Origin: Syntrophomonadaceae bacterium
Lineage (GTDB): Bacteria > Bacillota > Syntrophomonadia > Syntrophomonadales > Syntrophomonadaceae
Direction: 5' to 3'
NCBI GenBank assembly: GCA_012522705.1
Contig: JAAYJY010000203.1
Span: 1 to 15,521, forward strand
DNA length: 15,521 nt
This document shows, piece after piece, positions 13,672 to 15,521 of the stretch. Each line of letters opens with the position of its first letter. Position 1 is the first letter of the stretch. Under the pieces are notes generated by a model that was not told the origin of the DNA, did not search any database, and saw only the letters and a list, made by a program, of their open reading frames with translations. The position numbers and the translations under genes are program-made.

Positions 13672-15306
13672 ATGGATTTCAGCCAGGAAACCGACATTCT
13701 GGTGGTAGGGAGCGGGGCCGCTGCTTTTTCCGCGGCCATAACCGCCCGCCAGCAGGGCGCCGAGGTCATTATGCTGGAGAAAGCCGCGTTCATCGGAGGG
13801 ACAACCATGCGCTCGGGAGGCGGGTTCTGGATCCCCAACAACCGGTTCCAAAGGGAAAGAGGCATAGTGGATGCCAAGGAAGACGCGGTCCGTTACATGG
13901 TCCGCTATTCATTTCCGCACCTTTATAGTCGCGATGCTCCGCGCCTGGGATTGCCCGAGAACGAATTCCAACTTATCGATACCTTTTACGACCGGGCCGG
14001 GGAAATGGTGGATTTCCTGATCTCCATCGGCGCCCTCGATGCCATCCAGGAGATAAACTGGACCGGTCAGCTCCAAGTCGATTATATGGATCACTTGCCG
14101 GAGAACAAGGGCATAAGGGGCCGAACCCTGTATTCCCGCAACCGGGAGGGCAAGCTGGGTTATGGCGGAGAATTGGTGCGTCAATTGCGCGCCTGGGCCT
14201 TGGACAATGGGGCCGAACTGCTGACCAATCATCAGGTCACTGAAATTGTTCGCAATAAGGCGGGGGAAGTGATCGGCCTGGAGGTTCTGGCCGGAGAGGA
14301 AGTCAAGAAATTCCGGGCCCGCCGGGCGGTGATCTTCGGCAGCGGCGGTTATACCCATAACCCGGAAATGATGCTGCGTTTCCAGCGCGGACCTCATTTC
14401 GGCGGCTGCGCCGCTCCCACTAATACCGGTGATTTTATGCGCATGAGCGGGGCCATCGGTGCCCAACTGGGCAATACCGCCGGGGCGTTCCGGGCTGAGA
14501 TCATAGTGGAGCAGGTCCTGGCCGACCCCAACGGAGTTCACAACGTGTTCTATATCCCTGGCGACAGCGTGTTGGAAGTTAACCGCTGCGGCCGCCGCAT
14601 CATGGACGAGAAGCGTAATTACACCGATCGGGCCATGACCCACTTCATCTGGGATCCGCAACGGGCGGAATGGACCAATATGCTGGTATTCATGATTTAT
14701 GACCAGCGCACTGCCAACCTCTGGCAGGGATTTCCGCCTTACCCGGTGCAGGGTCAGGCAGCCGATCACATCATATCCGCGCTATCCTGGGGTGAGCTGG
14801 CGGACGCCATCGCAGCGCGCCTGCAGGCCCTGGCTCCCCACACGGGGGGATTCAGCCTGGCTCCGGAATTTGCGGCCAACCTGGCCGATACCGTACAGCG
14901 CTTCAACCAATTTGCCGCCACTGGCCGCGACCTGGACTTCCAGCGCGGCGAATTCGCCTACGACCGGGAGTGGACCACCTTCCCGCCCACCATACCCGGG
15001 GCGGAATGGCCGCCGCCCGACAGCGCCAACTATACCATGTACCCCCTCAGCGCCGCGGGACCATACTACGCCATCATCCTGGGGGCGGGGACCCTGGATA
15101 CCAACGGCGGTCCGGTGATCAACCACCGAGCTCAGGTGCTGGATGTCAACGGTACAATAATTGCCGGGCTCTATGGAGCCGGCAACTGCATCGCTGCCCC
15201 GACCGCCAACGCCTACTGGGGCGGGGGCAGCACACTGGGACCAGCCATGACCTACGGATATATCGCCGGGTTGAATGCGGCCGCGGAGCCATCCAAGGAA
15301 GTGTAG
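13672..15306 (+). CDS. FAD-dependent fumarate-reductase/3-ketosteroid-dehydrogenase-like flavoprotein
   Basis: 544 residues. The N-terminal Rossmann dinucleotide site DILVVGSGAAAFSAA (GxGxxA at 13-18) ends with the ribose-binding acid Glu36 (VIMLEK), then GGTTMRSGGGFWIPNN (about 43-58), the family's FAD-contact segment. The C-terminus has GAGTLDTNGGPVIN...LYGAGNC...GGGSTLGPAMTYGYIAG (about 470-525), which closes the FAD site in the fumarate reductase/KstD flavoprotein superfamily. There is no signal peptide, heme-binding domain or FMN domain, so it is a soluble, single-cofactor enzyme. The substrate could be an enoate, ketosteroid-like or other unsaturated compound; the sequence does not say. 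The nearby small rubredoxin-like and cysteine-rich proteins could be electron partners. The 172-base leader may be structured. Family confident, reaction open. Confidence 0.88.
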   Translation: MDFSQETDILVVGSGAAAFSAAITARQQGAEVIMLEKAAFIGGTTMRSGGGFWIPNNRFQRERGIVDAKEDAVRYMVRYSFPHLYSRDAPRLGLPENEFQLIDTFYDRAGEMVDFLISIGALDAIQEINWTGQLQVDYMDHLPENKGIRGRTLYSRNREGKLGYGGELVRQLRAWALDNGAELLTNHQVTEIVRNKAGEVIGLEVLAGEEVKKFRARRAVIFGSGGYTHNPEMMLRFQRGPHFGGCAAPTNTGDFMRMSGAIGAQLGNTAGAFRAEIIVEQVLADPNGVHNVFYIPGDSVLEVNRCGRRIMDEKRNYTDRAMTHFIWDPQRAEWTNMLVFMIYDQRTANLWQGFPPYPVQGQAADHIISALSWGELADAIAARLQALAPHTGGFSLAPEFAANLADTVQRFNQFAATGRDLDFQRGEFAYDREWTTFPPTIPGAEWPPPDSANYTMYPLSAAGPYYAIILGAGTLDTNGGPVINHRAQVLDVNGTIIAGLYGAGNCIAAPTANAYWGGGSTLGPAMTYGYIAGLNAAAEPSKEV

Positions 15307-15348
15307 CAAAGTCTCGCCAAATGGGCGCTTGCAGTGCCTAAGCGCAGT

Positions 15349-15391
15349 AATAACTTGGTGACTGTCCCCAAGTTATTGGGGGTCAAGTATC
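15349..15391. repeat. REP-like palindrome between flavoprotein and rubredoxin-like genes
   Basis: Arms AATAACTTGGTGAC (15349-15362) and GTCCCCAAGTTATT (15364-15377) pair around T15363 with one mismatch (T15359 opposite C15367). The downstream GGGGGTCAAGTATC (to 15391) is shared, with two changes, with the copy at 12403-12416. Because no T-run follows, it is unlikely to be a simple terminator, though the hairpin could protect the upstream mRNA end. Confidence 0.8.
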
Positions 15392-15411
15392 AACAGAAAG
15401 GGGATAGGATC

Positions 15412-15521
15412 ATGTTGTGGAAATGTGGAATATGCGGGTTTGTCCATGAGGGCGCCGAAGCGCCGGAGAAATGCCCTAAATGCGGCTTTCCCAAAGAGAA
15501 CTACGCCCAGCTGGCGGAAGA
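15412..15521 (+). CDS. Rubredoxin-like protein, 5' part (runs off the window)
   Basis: Only the first 36 codons are visible. MLWKCGICGFVHEGAEAPEK then CPKCGFPKENYAQLAE shows Cys5-x2-Cys8 and Cys21-x2-Cys24, the rubredoxin-like iron-binding knuckles, in the short-spacer form (12 residues between pairs) seen in rubrerythrin-type domains. The protein may therefore be a short rubredoxin-like protein or a rubrerythrin variant with the knuckles at the N-terminus. AGGGG at 15399-15403 is 8 bases before ATG. It follows the flavoprotein by 105 bases with the REP-like palindrome between them. A role in electron transfer or oxidative-stress defence in an anaerobe is likely. The rest of the gene is needed to decide. 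Confidence 0.82.
   Translation, partial: MLWKCGICGFVHEGAEAPEKCPKCGFPKENYAQLAE

Overview
The window looks like chromosome from an anaerobic, low-to-mid-GC Gram-positive bacterium, most likely a clostridial syntroph or a relative (Syntrophomonadaceae- or Peptococcaceae-like). This is inferred from four things: an AddAB-type recombination nuclease with the Fe-S-staple AddB, strong AGGAGG ribosome binding sites, a long acyl-CoA dehydrogenase of the kind abundant in fatty-acid-degrading syntrophs, and redox proteins typical of strict anaerobes (a rubredoxin-like domain, a CxCPxCP cysteine-rich protein and a fumarate-reductase-type flavoprotein). No taxonomic marker gene is present, so this is a judgement and not a measurement.

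Layout from left to right. (1) Positions 2-1237 hold the 3' part of an acyl-CoA dehydrogenase, closed by a strong UUCG hairpin terminator. (2) On the minus strand there is a small two-helix membrane protein with its own promoter (1454-1758). (3) A GC-rich inverted repeat at 1839-1875 precedes a tight addB-addA operon (2030-9192, ATGA overlap) encoding the double-strand-break repair helicase-nuclease. (4) A 745-base AT-rich gap follows, then an exported D-alanyl-D-alanine carboxypeptidase (9938-11233). (5) A well-formed promoter drives a PadR-type repressor and a translationally overlapping HAAS-domain membrane protein (11368-12382), a common regulator/membrane-partner pair. (6) A roughly 900-base stretch without long genes (12383-13304) holds degenerate palindromic repeats, a 35-residue single-helix membrane protein on the minus strand, a candidate small RNA with its own promoter and terminator, and a cluster of GGAAGCAAGTC-like motifs. 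(7) A redox group follows: a 64-residue ten-cysteine protein (DUF2769-like), a possibly structured leader, an FAD-dependent fumarate-reductase/ketosteroid-dehydrogenase-like flavoprotein, and the start of a rubredoxin-like protein running off the right edge.

The clearest unusual signal is a dispersed REP-like palindrome (arms CAATAACTTGGGGAC / GTCCCCAAGTTATTG). It occurs between genes at 15349, in degraded form at 12378 where it supplies the stop codon of the HAAS protein, and as a perfect 31-base copy inside the addA coding sequence, where it is read through in frame. No CRISPR array, phage, transposase gene, tRNA or rRNA was seen. I found no convincing undescribed defence or biosynthetic system. 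The most follow-up-worthy items are the in-gene repeat, the 12.4-13.3 kb noncoding stretch and the leader of the flavoprotein.
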